59,781 bases of DNA from CAYWMY01 sp046352935 (GCA_046352935.1 JAXMGR010000023.1:1-59781), one strand, 5' to 3'; numbered from the stretch's first letter, positions 17,763 through 24,306 are shown. Made by a program: numbers and translations. Notes: a model not told the origin generated them from the sequence alone.

Positions 17763-18728
17763 TCAGCGAGCGGCGAGACGATCCGTGGTGCCGCGCCCCA
17801 CGGGCTCCGGAATGCCGCGGTGCTCGCGCCAGGCGGCCATGGCGCGCTGCCAGTCGATCGCAGCGCCCGACGCACTCGTACCCGAGACGATCACCCGCAG
17901 CATGTCGGAGAGCGACGGCGGCGCCACGGCGTCCTCCTGCAGCGGCGGATGCACCTCGATCCACGGCTGCCCGTCGCTCCAGCCGATCTTGAACGGCTCG
18001 TTGATGATGCGCACGGGCGTGTCGACGGGCACGACCGCGAACAGCGCCTCGATGTCCGCGGGATAGAGCCGCATGCAGCCGTGCGTCACCTGCATGCCGA
18101 CACCGGCGGGATTGTTGGTGCCGTGGATCATGTACGAGCCGCCCGTGATGCCGAGCCGCATCGCGAAACGGCCGAGCGGATTGTCGGGGCCCGCGGGCAC
18201 CACCTGCGGCAGGACGTCGCCGCGGCGCGCATGTTCGTCGCGCACCGACTTCGGCGGATACCACGCGGGATCCCGGACCTTGGCCGCGATGCGGGTCAGG
18301 CCGATGGGCGTGCGCCAGTCCATCTTGCCGATGCTGACCGGATAGGTCGTGACCGTGCGCGGCTGACCCGCACGCGCCGGCGGGTAGTAGTACAGCCGGT
18401 GCTCGGGCAGGTTGATGACGATGCCCTCGCGCGGCCCGGGCGGCAGCACGCGTCGCGTCGGCAGGCGCACGCGCGCGCCGGGCCGCGGCAGCCAGGGATC
18501 GAGCCCCGGATTCGCGTTGACCATCTCCTCGAAGCCGAGCCCGTGGCGCTGCGCGAGGTCGATCAGCGTGTCGCCCGCGGTCGCGGCGGTCTCGGCGTAT
18601 TCGCCGATGAAATCCTGGCCTTCGACGAGTGGATAGGTCGCGGCATGCGCGGATGCGGCGAACGCGAGCGCCAGGCAGACCACCAGGCTGCCCGCAGTCC
18701 GTCGCAGCAGTCCTTCCGGATGCAACAT
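17763..18728 (-). CDS. L,D-transpeptidase (ErfK/YbiS/YcfS/YnhG family) with LysM
   Basis: Periplasmic enzyme forming 3-3 peptidoglycan cross-links or attaching Lpp. 321 residues. The signal peptide ends near residue 30 (LAFAASAHAA). A LysM-like segment lies at about 43-90 (AGDTLIDLAQRHGLGFEEMV). The YkuD catalytic domain follows, with H202 in SYMIHGTNNP and C218 in THGCMRLYP. The C-terminal ~80 residues are an extension. The neighbouring Lpp-like gene fits a role in lipoprotein anchoring, but family assignment to Lpp attachment rather than cross-linking is inference. Confidence 0.92.
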   Translation of the reverse strand: MLHPEGLLRRTAGSLVVCLALAFAASAHAATYPLVEGQDFIGEYAETAATAGDTLIDLAQRHGLGFEEMVNANPGLDPWLPRPGARVRLPTRRVLPPGPREGIVINLPEHRLYYYPPARAGQPRTVTTYPVSIGKMDWRTPIGLTRIAAKVRDPAWYPPKSVRDEHARRGDVLPQVVPAGPDNPLGRFAMRLGITGGSYMIHGTNNPAGVGMQVTHGCMRLYPADIEALFAVVPVDTPVRIINEPFKIGWSDGQPWIEVHPPLQEDAVAPPSLSDMLRVIVSGTSASGAAIDWQRAMAAWREHRGIPEPVGRGTTDRLAAR

Positions 18729-18844
18729 CAGGGCTGGCTCCGCTCCCGCACTCGAGGTCAAAGACCGCAGACGCCCGGCGAAGTTGCGCCGCGCAGCGGT
18801 GTACCGCAGCCGCAGCCGGGGTACGCCGCGCCTCGCGCCGCGCT

Positions 18845-19816
18845 TCAGTAGCGTATCAGGGCCGAGCCCCAGGTGAGGCCGCCGCCGAAGGTCTCGAGCA
18901 GCAGCAGCTGGCCACGCCGGATGCGCCCGTCGCGCACGGCGGTGTCGAGCGCGAGCGGAATCGAGGCCGCCGAGGTGTTGCCGTGGTCCTGCACCGTGAC
19001 GACGACGCGCTCCATCGGCAGGTCGAGCTTGCGCGCCGCGGCCTGGATGATGCGCAGGTTGGCCTGGTGCGGCACGAGCCAGTCGATCTGGCTCTTGTCG
19101 ATGCCGTTCTTCTCGAGCGTCTCGTCGACGAGCCGCGACAGTGTGTTCACCGCGACCTTGAAGACCTCGTTGCCCTTCATGCGGATGCCGGCGTTCACGT
19201 CCTCGCGCCAGCCTTCGACGGCGGAACCGACGCTGTAGGGATAGAACAGCAGGTCCTTGTACTGGCCGTCCGCGTGCAGGTGCGTGGCGATGATGCCGGG
19301 CTCTTCCGAGGGCTTCAGCACCACCGCGCCGGCGCCGTCGCCGAACAGCACACAGGTCGTGCGGTCCGACCAGTCGACGATGCGCGACAGGCATTCGACG
19401 CCGACGACCAGCGCGCACTTCGATTCACCGAGACGGATGAACTTGTCGGCGATGGAGAGCGCGTAGACGAAGCCGCTGCAGGCGGCCTCGAGCGCGATGG
19501 CCGGACAGCCGTGGATGCCGAGCTTTTCCTGGATCAGGCAGGCGACGTTCGGGAACGCCTGCTCGGGCGTGGTGGTGCCGACCGCGATGAAGTCGATGTC
19601 AGCGGCCGTGACGCCGGCCGCTTCCATTGCGCGCTGTGCGGCGGCGAATCCCAGCGTCGAGCCGGATTCATCGGGACCGGCGATGTAGCGCTGGCTGATG
19701 CCCGTGCGCGTGCGGATCCACTCGTCGGTCGTGTCGACCTTCTTCTCGAGATCGAAGTTGGTGACGACCTTCTCGGGCAGGCACCGTCCCGTGCCGGCAA
19801 TGCGCGCATACGTCAT
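18845..19816 (-). CDS. fabH: 3-oxoacyl-ACP synthase III FabH
   Basis: Condenses acetyl-CoA with malonyl-ACP to start fatty acid synthesis. 323 residues. The catalytic triad is C113 (LEAACSGFVYAL), H250 (WLVPHQANLRI) and N280 (VQDHGNTSAAS). ATG start. It follows rpmF closely on the same strand. The plsX gene that usually sits between rpmF and fabH is missing, and fabD/fabG/acpP do not follow. Confidence 0.97.
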   Translation of the reverse strand: MTYARIAGTGRCLPEKVVTNFDLEKKVDTTDEWIRTRTGISQRYIAGPDESGSTLGFAAAQRAMEAAGVTAADIDFIAVGTTTPEQAFPNVACLIQEKLGIHGCPAIALEAACSGFVYALSIADKFIRLGESKCALVVGVECLSRIVDWSDRTTCVLFGDGAGAVVLKPSEEPGIIATHLHADGQYKDLLFYPYSVGSAVEGWREDVNAGIRMKGNEVFKVAVNTLSRLVDETLEKNGIDKSQIDWLVPHQANLRIIQAAARKLDLPMERVVVTVQDHGNTSAASIPLALDTAVRDGRIRRGQLLLLETFGGGLTWGSALIRY

Positions 19817-19886
19817 CGTGTCATCCCGGCAAGCCGTCCGCTGTGCGACCCGCGCACCGCGACAGTCGCGCGGCGGACGGGAGCGG

Positions 19887-20075
19887 TCACTCCTGGTCGT
19901 CGGCCGGGGTGTCGATGACCTTCTTGCCGCGGTAATAACCGTCCGGGCCGATGCGGTGACGCGCGTGCGTGTTGCCCGTCGTCGGGTCCTTCGACAGCGC
20001 GGGCCCGCTCAGGTGGTCGTGCGACCGGTGCATGCCGCGCTTCGACGGCGTCTTGCGGCTCTTCTGGACAGCCAT
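19887..20075 (-). CDS. rpmF: 50S ribosomal protein L32
   Basis: 62 residues beginning MAVQKSRKTPSKRGMHRSHD, the typical proteobacterial L32 form without zinc-binding cysteines. It lies between yceD (14 bp upstream) and fabH. Confidence 0.96.
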   Translation of the reverse strand: MAVQKSRKTPSKRGMHRSHDHLSGPALSKDPTTGNTHARHRIGPDGYYRGKKVIDTPADDQE

Positions 20076-20089
20076 GGTTCAAACTCCAG

Positions 20090-20602
20090 TCAATGTTTCA
20101 ACAGATCCTTCAGCCCCGCGAACGGCCGCTGCGTGCCCTCGTCGGGCGCCGCTTCCACGACGGCGACGCTCGCCTGCCCGGCGACGTCGCAGTCCTCGTG
20201 CAGCGGCACCAGCGGCACCGACAGCAGCAGTTCGTCCTCGACCAGCGCCGCGAGATCCACCGCGTGCGGATCGATCGGCAACGCCTCGTAGTCTCCGCCC
20301 GGCGATGCGTCCTGCCGTTCCGGCGATGCGTCGAACACCAGTCCGACGTGACTCTCGACCGGAACCCGCAGCGCTCCGAGGCAGCGCTGGCAACGCACGC
20401 TGAGCACGCCCTCGATGTCGAGATCCACGGCCGGCCGGCGCTGCACCTCCGAGAACCGTGCATCGACGCGGACCACGCCGTCCCGATTCACGATCGCATC
20501 GGCGAGCCGCGTGAACTGCGCCAGCGGATACGCCCGCACCACACGCGCCTGCTCGGCGGCCAGCCGCCCTGCATCGACTCGGTCCGGCCCGGGCTTCGAC
20601 AT
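20090..20602 (-). CDS. yceD: YceD/DUF177 family protein
   Basis: 170-residue DUF177 protein, encoded before rpmF in most bacteria and linked to 23S rRNA accumulation. A conserved pair CQRC lies at about residues 74-77 (VRCQRCLGALRVPVES), with the downstream motif EDELLLSVPLVPLHE. The ATG at 20602 sits only a few bases after the predicted transcription start, so the message may be leaderless. First gene of the yceD-rpmF-fabH unit. Confidence 0.92.
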   Translation of the reverse strand: MSKPGPDRVDAGRLAAEQARVVRAYPLAQFTRLADAIVNRDGVVRVDARFSEVQRRPAVDLDIEGVLSVRCQRCLGALRVPVESHVGLVFDASPERQDASPGGDYEALPIDPHAVDLAALVEDELLLSVPLVPLHEDCDVAGQASVAVVEAAPDEGTQRPFAGLKDLLKH

Positions 20603-20611
20603 GGGGGCGGT

Positions 20612-20640
20612 ATGATAGTGACCGCACCCCGGGGTGTCAA
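20612..20640 (-). promoter_or_regulatory. Strong sigma70 promoter of yceD-rpmF-fabH
   Basis: On the minus strand, a perfect TTGACA (20635-20640) and TATCAT (20612-20617) with a 17-base spacer. The predicted start of transcription is near 20605, 3-4 bases before the yceD ATG. Confidence 0.85.
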
Positions 20641-20731
20641 AGAAAAGAAAGTCGCAAATGCTTGTTTTTAAAGCCCGCCTTGCAACACGGTCATGGGACT
20701 TCAGCCGCCGCTCCGACCGCCGGTCGTCGCC

Positions 20732-21319
20732 GTGAGCCGCCTCATCCTCGCCTCGACCTCGGCCTATCGCCGCGAGCTGCTCGCGCGCCTCGGACTGCCG
20801 TTCGAAGCGGAAGCGCCCGGCGTCGACGAAACGCGCCAACCCGGCGAAGTGCCGCTCGCACTCGTCCAGCGCCTCGCGACCGCGAAGGCGGAAGCCGTCG
20901 CCGTGCGGCACCCGGAGGCCTGGGTCATCGGCTCCGACCAGCTTGCCTTCCGCGGCGACGAGGTCCTCGGCAAGCCCGGCTCACCCGAGCGCTGTCTCGC
21001 ACAGCTCGCAGCGTCGAGCGGCCGGCCGGTGACCTTCCTCACCGCCGTGTGCCTGCTGCGTCATCGCGACGGCGCGCGCCGGACGACCGTCGATACCACC
21101 GTCGTGCAGTTCCGGCCGAACGACACGGCGCGGCTGCGCCGCTACATCGAGCGCGAGCGGCCCTTCGACTGCGCCGGCGGCTTCAAGAGCGAAGGCCTCG
21201 GCATCGCGCTCTTCGAGCGCATCGAGTCCAACGATCCCACAGCGCTCATCGGCCTGCCGCTGGTGTGGCTCGCGGGTGCGCTCGCGGAAGTCGGACTCGA
21301 TCCACTGGGCGACGGTTGA
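20732..21319 (+). CDS. maf: Maf-type nucleotide pyrophosphatase (YceF-like)
   Basis: House-cleaning phosphatase acting on modified nucleotides such as m7GTP in the YceF subgroup. From the GTG at 20732 it has 195 residues and starts MSRLILASTSAYRRELLARL, matching the family. An ATG at 20693 would add 13 residues. Motifs present: STSAYRR, GVDET, SDQLAF, GKPGSPE and GGFKSEGLG. Divergent from yceD, the usual neighbour. Confidence 0.93.
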   Translation: MSRLILASTSAYRRELLARLGLPFEAEAPGVDETRQPGEVPLALVQRLATAKAEAVAVRHPEAWVIGSDQLAFRGDEVLGKPGSPERCLAQLAASSGRPVTFLTAVCLLRHRDGARRTTVDTTVVQFRPNDTARLRRYIERERPFDCAGGFKSEGLGIALFERIESNDPTALIGLPLVWLAGALAEVGLDPLGDG

Positions 21320-21364
21320 CGCGCTATGATCGCGCCCGGGGAACCGGCACCGGGAGAGGAATTC

Positions 21365-21766
21365 ATGAACAACAAGCAACGCCTGCAGGCGCTCTTCGAT
21401 TCTTTCGTGGCCGGCGACATGGCCGCGGTCGACGCCGGACTGCATCCGGACTTCGAGATCACCGAAGCGCCCGGCCTGCCCTACGGCGGCACCTACAAGG
21501 GCCTCGACGGCTGGCACCGGCTCGTCGCGAACATCATGGGCACCTACGACGACGTCGCCACCGCGCCCATCGAGATCATCGGCGAGCCCGATGGCGACCG
21601 CTTCGCGGCGCTGCACAGCCTCAAGGGACGCTCGAAGAAGACCGGCCGCAGCGTCGCGCTGCAGGTGTTCGAGCTGTGGGTGTTCAAGGACCGCAAGGTC
21701 ATCCAGGTCGTGCCGTTCTACTTCGACACGCACGCGGTCGCGAAGGCCTGCGATCACGACCGGTAG
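21365..21766 (+). CDS. NTF2-like (SnoaL-type) protein
   Basis: 133 residues from the ATG at 21365, preceded by GAGAGGAA. A small alpha+beta NTF2-like fold is suggested by LFDSFVAGDMAAVDAGLHPD, GGTYKGLDGW and VFELWVFKDRKVIQVVPFYFD. No catalytic motif is clear. Its last 8 codons lie in a 25-bp direct repeat that recurs after the next toxin gene, so the present C-terminus may be a rearrangement product. Confidence 0.75.
   Translation: MNNKQRLQALFDSFVAGDMAAVDAGLHPDFEITEAPGLPYGGTYKGLDGWHRLVANIMGTYDDVATAPIEIIGEPDGDRFAALHSLKGRSKKTGRSVALQVFELWVFKDRKVIQVVPFYFDTHAVAKACDHDR
21739..21763 (+). repeat. 25-bp direct repeat, left copy
   Basis: Identical to 22332-22356, flanking the duplicated toxin-antitoxin segment. 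It lies within the 3' end of the NTF2-like gene. The first 10 bases also follow the second toxin copy, at 25223-25232. Confidence 0.9.
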
Positions 21767-21782
21767 GCCCGTTCGCCCGACG

Positions 21783-21968
21783 GCGCGCCGCGGCATCTCG
21801 CGCGGCACGCGGTACTCCAGCGCCGTCGCGGACCGGGTCGAACGCCATTGCGACGACCGCGTGACCGAGGCACTCGACGCCGTGTACGGTGCCGCGCCGG
21901 CCGGCCCACCGATCGATGCTGCCGTGCAGTCGCTGCAGGCCCGCTCGATCCGGCGGCGCCGGGGATAG
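21783..21968 (+). pseudogene. MazE-like antitoxin, N-terminally truncated (copy A)
   Basis: Matches residues 20-80 of the intact antitoxin at 24617-24859 without indels but with many substitutions (ARRGISRGTRYSSAVADRVE against ARRGMSRSELYSRAVADRVE). The first 19 residues, which form the ribbon of the DNA-binding ribbon-helix-helix, are absent. No start codon or ribosome-binding site of its own is visible. It sits 6 bases upstream of toxin copy A. Confidence 0.8.
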
Positions 21969-21974
21969 GCCGCG

Positions 21975-22331
21975 GTGCAGCGCGGCGAGATCTGGTGGGC
22001 ATCGTTGCCGGACCCGGTCGGCTCCGGCCCCGGCTTCCGGCGCCCGGTGCTGATCGTTTCAGCGGACGCCTTCAACCGCAGCCGGATCGGAACTGTGCTT
22101 GCCGCGATCGTGACTTCGAACGTCAGGCTCGCCGCTGCTCCGGGGAACGTGCGGCTGTCCGCCGGCACGGCAGGCCTCAAGACCGTGTCCGTCGTCAACG
22201 TCTCGCAGATCATCACGGTCGACAGGGCGTTCCTGACGTCCCGCCTCGGGCGACTGCCTCCCGCCGTCGTGCACGCCGCGGCCGAATACCTGTCACTGGC
22301 ACCGGGCCTGATGCGTCCGACCTCGCGCTGA
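21975..22331 (+). CDS. MazF/PemK-type endoribonuclease toxin, copy A
   Basis: 118 residues, GTG start. The MazF fold is shown by MQRGEIWWASLPDPVGSGPG, RPVLIVSADAFN, VTSNVRLAAAPGNV and VNVSQIITVDR. It differs from copy B by one residue (M for T near the C-terminus) and 3 bases in 357. Its own antitoxin is beheaded, so if expressed it would need neutralising by the antitoxin of copy B. MazF cleaves single-stranded RNA at short motifs; the specificity here is unknown. Confidence 0.85.
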   Translation: MQRGEIWWASLPDPVGSGPGFRRPVLIVSADAFNRSRIGTVLAAIVTSNVRLAAAPGNVRLSAGTAGLKTVSVVNVSQIITVDRAFLTSRLGRLPPAVVHAAAEYLSLAPGLMRPTSR

Positions 22332-22356
22332 CGCGAAGGCCTGCGATCACGACCGG
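22332..22356 (+). repeat. 25-bp direct repeat, right copy
   Basis: Perfect match to 21739-21763, 593 bp apart. It begins right after the stop of toxin copy A. Confidence 0.9.
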
Positions 22357-22444
22357 CAGCGGAAGCCCGTGCCGACCACCGGCTCGAATCGGGCCGCCGG
22401 CACGCGACGCAGGATGCGCGCGGGGGTTCGCCGCTGCTCCCGGA

Positions 22445-22882
22445 TCACCGTGACCGTGGCGCCTGCAGCCGGTCCACGCCCGCGTGCACGCCCTTGCCGC
22501 GGCGGCAGGCGTAGGAATTGTGGATGAAGACAGGCTCCCAGATGCGCTCCAGGTGATCGACCAGCAGGTGATGCACCACGCGGTCGCGGAAATCAGCGGC
22601 GAAGATCTCGCGCAGCTTGGGGCGCGTCGTAACGAAGCAGACAGAACGGCCGGGCCGGTAACGGCGCTCCACGAGTTCTTCGCGCAACGCGAGCAGGTCC
22701 GCACGCTTGTCGCGTGCGCCGTTGGCGCGGATCACGAGCGCCACGACCTCACGGCTCTTCTGCCGCAGCTCCGTGCCCAGTGTGTACTTGTGATAGCGCG
22801 AGAAGCCCGCCACGACGCGCTCGAAGTGCACCGCCACGTCGAGCGCCTGCTTGTAGATCGGCAGATGTTCGTAGCGCGCCAC
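22445..22882 (-). pseudogene. DGR remnant: Avd accessory protein fused to a truncated reverse transcriptase
   Basis: 145 residues, GTG start. Residues 1-60 match the start of Avd, the four-helix-bundle partner of diversity-generating retroelement (DGR) reverse transcriptases (MARYEHLPIYKQALDVAVHF, HKYTLGTELRQKSREVVALV). From about 62 to 140 it reads as the N-terminal part of a DGR reverse transcriptase (LREELVERRYRPGRSVCFV, FAADFRDRVVHHLLVDHLER, NSYACRRGKGVHAG). The end of avd, the template repeat, the RT start and all the catalytic core with its YxDD motif are missing. This fits two deletions that left an open frame. Inactive as an RT. Confidence 0.82.
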
Positions 22883-22898
22883 CGCCGGAACCCTTCAC

Positions 22899-22922
22899 GG
22901 CCCGGCCCGTTGGGGCCGGGCC
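22899..22922. repeat. Perfect GC hairpin 1, 10-bp stem and 4-base loop
   Basis: Arms 22899-22908 and 22913-22922, loop GTTG on the plus strand. It adjoins hairpin 2 with no gap. No U-tract follows, so it is not a standard terminator. DGRs are known to use short GC hairpins near the variable region for target recognition. Confidence 0.8.
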
Positions 22923-22946
22923 TGCAGGGGGAAGTCTCCCCCTGCA
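22923..22946. repeat. Perfect hairpin 2, 10-bp stem and 4-base loop
   Basis: Arms 22923-22932 and 22937-22946, loop AGTC on the plus strand (GACT on the coding strand of the target gene). It lies 27 bp downstream of the target stop codon. Confidence 0.8.
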
Positions 22947-22973
22947 CCCCCTCAAAGGACCGAATGACCCGAA

Positions 22974-23744
22974 TTACCCAAGCGCCAACCGGCGCGGCCG
23001 GGCCACACCGAACAGGCCGAGCAGACCGCTGCCCAGCAGCCACGCCGCGGCCGGCACCGGCACCGGCGTGGCCGCGCCGACATCGCCCGAGTGCACGGCC
23101 CAGGCAGAGAACTCACTGACCTTGCCGGCGAAGTGCTGGTAGCCATCGTAGAAATAGAAGTGCCACGCGACGCTGGCATAGGGCGCGTACTGCGTACCCG
23201 ACCAGTAGTAGCCGGACTGGACATTCGAGAACGGAACGGTGTTCGTCAGGCCCGAGCCGAATTGCGGATAACTCCCCGACACCGGGCAGTACCCCTTATT
23301 GCCCAGTTCGTCGTAGAACATGTGGGCCATCTCGCTGCCGGTGTTGCCGGCATACGTGCTCCCCGGCCCACCGACGTTGTATCCAATGTCCGTGCTGCCG
23401 TCCTGCGCATACGAGTAGTTGTAGCTACTGCCGTTGATCGGATCCGTATCCGGCAGCCGCCAGCCATCCACACCCGGAGTGCCGTCCAGGTCGAGACTCG
23501 CCGCCCAGGCGTTCGCGTTGGCCCAGTTCATGCGGCCGTCAGACGCACCACCGCCCGCTGTATCGAACGACGATCCCAATCCCGCGTTCGCGTTCGCGAG
23601 CCACGTGATGCCAAGATCGTCATCGTAGTACGCATCCGCCGTCGCATCACCGTCGAAATACCGCGCCACCAGCGCCGCCGACGACGGCACCGCCCACAGC
23701 GCCGCCAGCAGCGCCACCGTTCCCTGCCCGATCCAGGTACGCAT
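22974..23744 (-). CDS. Secreted DUF1566-like protein with VPLPA-type CTERM tail; probable DGR target
   Basis: 256 residues. Start at ATG 23744 with AGGGAGG 8 bases upstream. The signal peptide is at about 1-24 (ALLAALWAVPSSAAL). The middle is a DUF1566/C-type-lectin-like domain (GITWLANANAGLG, VDGWRLPDTDPINGSSY, MFYDELGNKGYCPVSG). At 180-222 comes YWSGTQYAP..AWHFYFYDG..AWAVHSGDV, the DGR variable-region pattern. The tail VPVPAAAWLLGSGLLGLFG plus Arg residues is a VPLPA/PEP-CTERM sorting signal, implying processing by an exosortase-type enzyme and surface display. Its base composition is visibly lower in GC than its neighbours. The avd-RT remnant follows. Confidence 0.85.
   Translation of the reverse strand: MRTWIGQGTVALLAALWAVPSSAALVARYFDGDATADAYYDDDLGITWLANANAGLGSSFDTAGGGASDGRMNWANANAWAASLDLDGTPGVDGWRLPDTDPINGSSYNYSYAQDGSTDIGYNVGGPGSTYAGNTGSEMAHMFYDELGNKGYCPVSGSYPQFGSGLTNTVPFSNVQSGYYWSGTQYAPYASVAWHFYFYDGYQHFAGKVSEFSAWAVHSGDVGAATPVPVPAAAWLLGSGLLGLFGVARPRRLALG
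23079..23207 (-). other. Putative DGR variable region
   Basis: Codes for residues 180-222 of the target. At the positions where DGR templates carry Asn codons (189-192, 195, 197, 199, 200, 202, 204-207, 209, 210, 212, 213), every codon ends in C or T: TAT GCC AGC GTC, CAC, TAT, TAC GAT, TAC, CAC TTC GCC GGC, GTC AGT, TTC TCT. This is what adenine-specific mutagenesis of AAC/AAT codons gives. The framework residues between them (AW, F, F, G, Q, K, AWAV, GDV) match the conserved frame of such targets. Confidence 0.72.
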
Positions 23745-23940
23745 CCGCGTAACCTCCCTGTCGCCCGGTCCCGTTCGAGGAAGTCCCACAACGTCCCCGC
23801 CCCGGCGCTTCTTGCCGAAATGCTACGCCCGCCCTCCGCCGCCCGATCCGCCCCCCCGAAAAATATCCGCCCACGTTCGTCCGACATTTGTCGCGCAGTT
23901 GTCATACACGCGCCCGCCGCGGCGCCCGCAATCCAGGGCA

Positions 23941-23979
23941 AGGGCTGCCAGACCCGCGTCGATGCCGCGCTCCAGGACT
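23941..23979 (+). pseudogene. BrnA antitoxin 3'-end scrap
   Basis: 39 bases identical but for one position to 24492-24530 inside brnA, encoding GKGCQTRVDAALQD in frame. No other part of a gene surrounds it. It marks an earlier BrnTA copy or an incomplete duplication, and lies just upstream of the brnT control region. Confidence 0.7.
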
Positions 23980-24007
23980 CCGCAGGGAAATGGCGCAGGG
24001 TCTTTTT

Positions 24008-24019
24008 TTGTATGTACAA
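24008..24019 (+). promoter_or_regulatory. Putative operator of the brnTA pair
   Basis: Inverted repeat TTGTA-TG-TACAA 9 bases before the brnT GTG. Ribbon-helix-helix antitoxins of this class repress their operons through such short palindromes. Inferred from position and symmetry only. Confidence 0.4.
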
Positions 24020-24027
24020 TCCGGGTT

Positions 24028-24306
24028 GTGCGAATCTCATACGATCCCGCCAAGAACGAGCGGAACATCCGCACCCGCGGACTCTCGTTCGATTCTGCGG
24101 CACGATTCGACTTCGCGACCGCCGTTTACGCGGTCGATGAACGCCACAGTTACGGCGAAACGCGGTGAGTCGCGCTGGGATGGCTGGGAGAGCGGCTGCA
24201 CGTGCTTTGTTTCGTGGACGTCCCGGAAGGGATCCGGGTCATCAGCTTCAGGAAAGCCAATTCACGCGAGGTCAGGCGCCATGCCAAAGCGAAAGCCATT
24301 GAGTGA
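24028..24306 (+). pseudogene. brnT: BrnT-type toxin with in-frame stop codon
   Basis: Frame from GTG 24028 to TGA 24304-24306, 92 codons, the size of BrnT. It shows ISYDPAKNERNIRTRGLSFD, then after the interruption VALGWLGERLHVLCFVD and IRVISFRKANSREVRRHAK, all BrnT features. A TGA at 24166-24168 follows YGETR, so only the first 46 residues are made. No frameshift: a single nonsense change inactivates it. It overlaps brnA by 26 bases, the normal operon layout. BrnT is a RelE-fold ribonuclease. Confidence 0.82.

Noticed and set aside
22899..22946. Tandem hairpins considered as a standard rho-independent terminator
   Set aside because: No T-run on either strand after the stems, although some attenuation of transcription cannot be excluded.
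24166..24168. TGA in brnT considered as selenocysteine
   Set aside because: No hairpin resembling a SECIS element is evident after it, and BrnT proteins have no selenocysteine at this site.
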